The notes beneath the pieces are model-generated. The model did no database searches. It saw nothing but the letters and a program-made list of their open reading frames with translations, and was not told the DNA's origin. A stretch of DNA of 5,690 nucleotides, from assembly GCA_025928435.1 (NCBI GenBank), contig JAICJM010000228.1, positions 1 through 5,690 on the forward strand. The letters are read 5' to 3'. Positions 5,667 to 5,690 of the stretch are shown piece by piece (position 1 is the stretch's first letter; each line of letters begins with the position of its first letter). Origin of the DNA: Thermoleophilia bacterium (lineage in GTDB: Bacteria; Actinomycetota; Thermoleophilia; Gaiellales; JAICJC01). Made by a program: the position numbers and the translations under genes.

Positions 5667-5690
5667 GTGCAGCGCTACACCGTGACCACC
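5667..5690 (+). CDS. Start of an unidentified protein, cut by the window edge
   Basis: GTG at 5667 opens a frame of eight codons, MQRYTVTT, that runs off the window in frame. Support comes from the TAGCCT hexamer 7 nt upstream and from the divergent arrangement with the PLP enzyme gene, since another gene must begin about here. Eight residues do not allow a family call. The alternating hydrophobic pattern would suit a first beta strand, for example of a MiaB-like methylthiotransferase, but many other proteins fit equally well. A second in-frame GTG at 5682 is an alternative start. Confidence 0.45.

Noticed and set aside
1..5690. A novel defence, mobile or other undescribed multi-gene system
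   Set aside because: All full-length genes belong to well-known families, there are no CRISPR-like repeats, insertion ends or phage genes, and the gene order around rpsO-pnp is ordinary.

Overview
This window is high-GC DNA with dense genes, very short intergenic gaps, GTG and TTG starts beside ATG, and promoter-like TANNNT hexamers. Two of those hexamers sit 6-7 nt upstream of a start codon, the usual leaderless spacing. Together this points to a high-GC actinobacterium. A deep lineage such as Thermoleophilia is possible, but that is a guess from the sequence alone.

Layout from left to right. Minus strand, 1-1456: a two-gene unit of a UDP-glucuronate decarboxylase (UDP-xylose synthase, TTG start at 1456) followed 7 nt later by a class I SAM-dependent methyltransferase that runs off the left edge. 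It looks like the end of a nucleotide-sugar or glycan locus. Positions 1457-1638 form a divergent regulatory region. It holds a candidate promoter for each direction and a foldable rpsO leader in which an upstream CTTGCC can pair with GGCAAG overlapping the rpsO Shine-Dalgarno sequence. Plus strand, 1639-4440: rpsO (ribosomal protein S15, 89 aa) and pnp (polynucleotide phosphorylase, 822 aa), the widely conserved rpsO-pnp pair. Their 63-nt gap holds a perfect 8-bp GC hairpin, and a second 6-bp hairpin spans the rpsO stop codon. Minus strand, 4437-5633: a class V-fold PLP-dependent enzyme that converges on pnp, the two TAG stops sharing one CTAG. At the right edge, 5667-5690, a plus-strand gene begins with GTG directly after a TAGCCT hexamer. 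Only 8 codons of it are visible.

The central genes serve translation and RNA turnover: S15 is a primary 16S rRNA-binding protein, and PNPase is a 3'-to-5' phosphorolytic exoribonuclease. In characterised bacteria both genes are controlled after transcription through leader or intergenic RNA structure, and this window has suitable structures in both places. The flanking genes are metabolic and have no evident link to them.

I found no mobile element, CRISPR array, tRNA, rRNA or phage gene, and no convincing new multi-gene system. The points most worth a second look are the rpsO leader fold, the paired hairpins between rpsO and pnp, the PNPase linker about 80 residues longer than in E. coli, and the 33-bp divergent gap with two candidate leaderless promoters.
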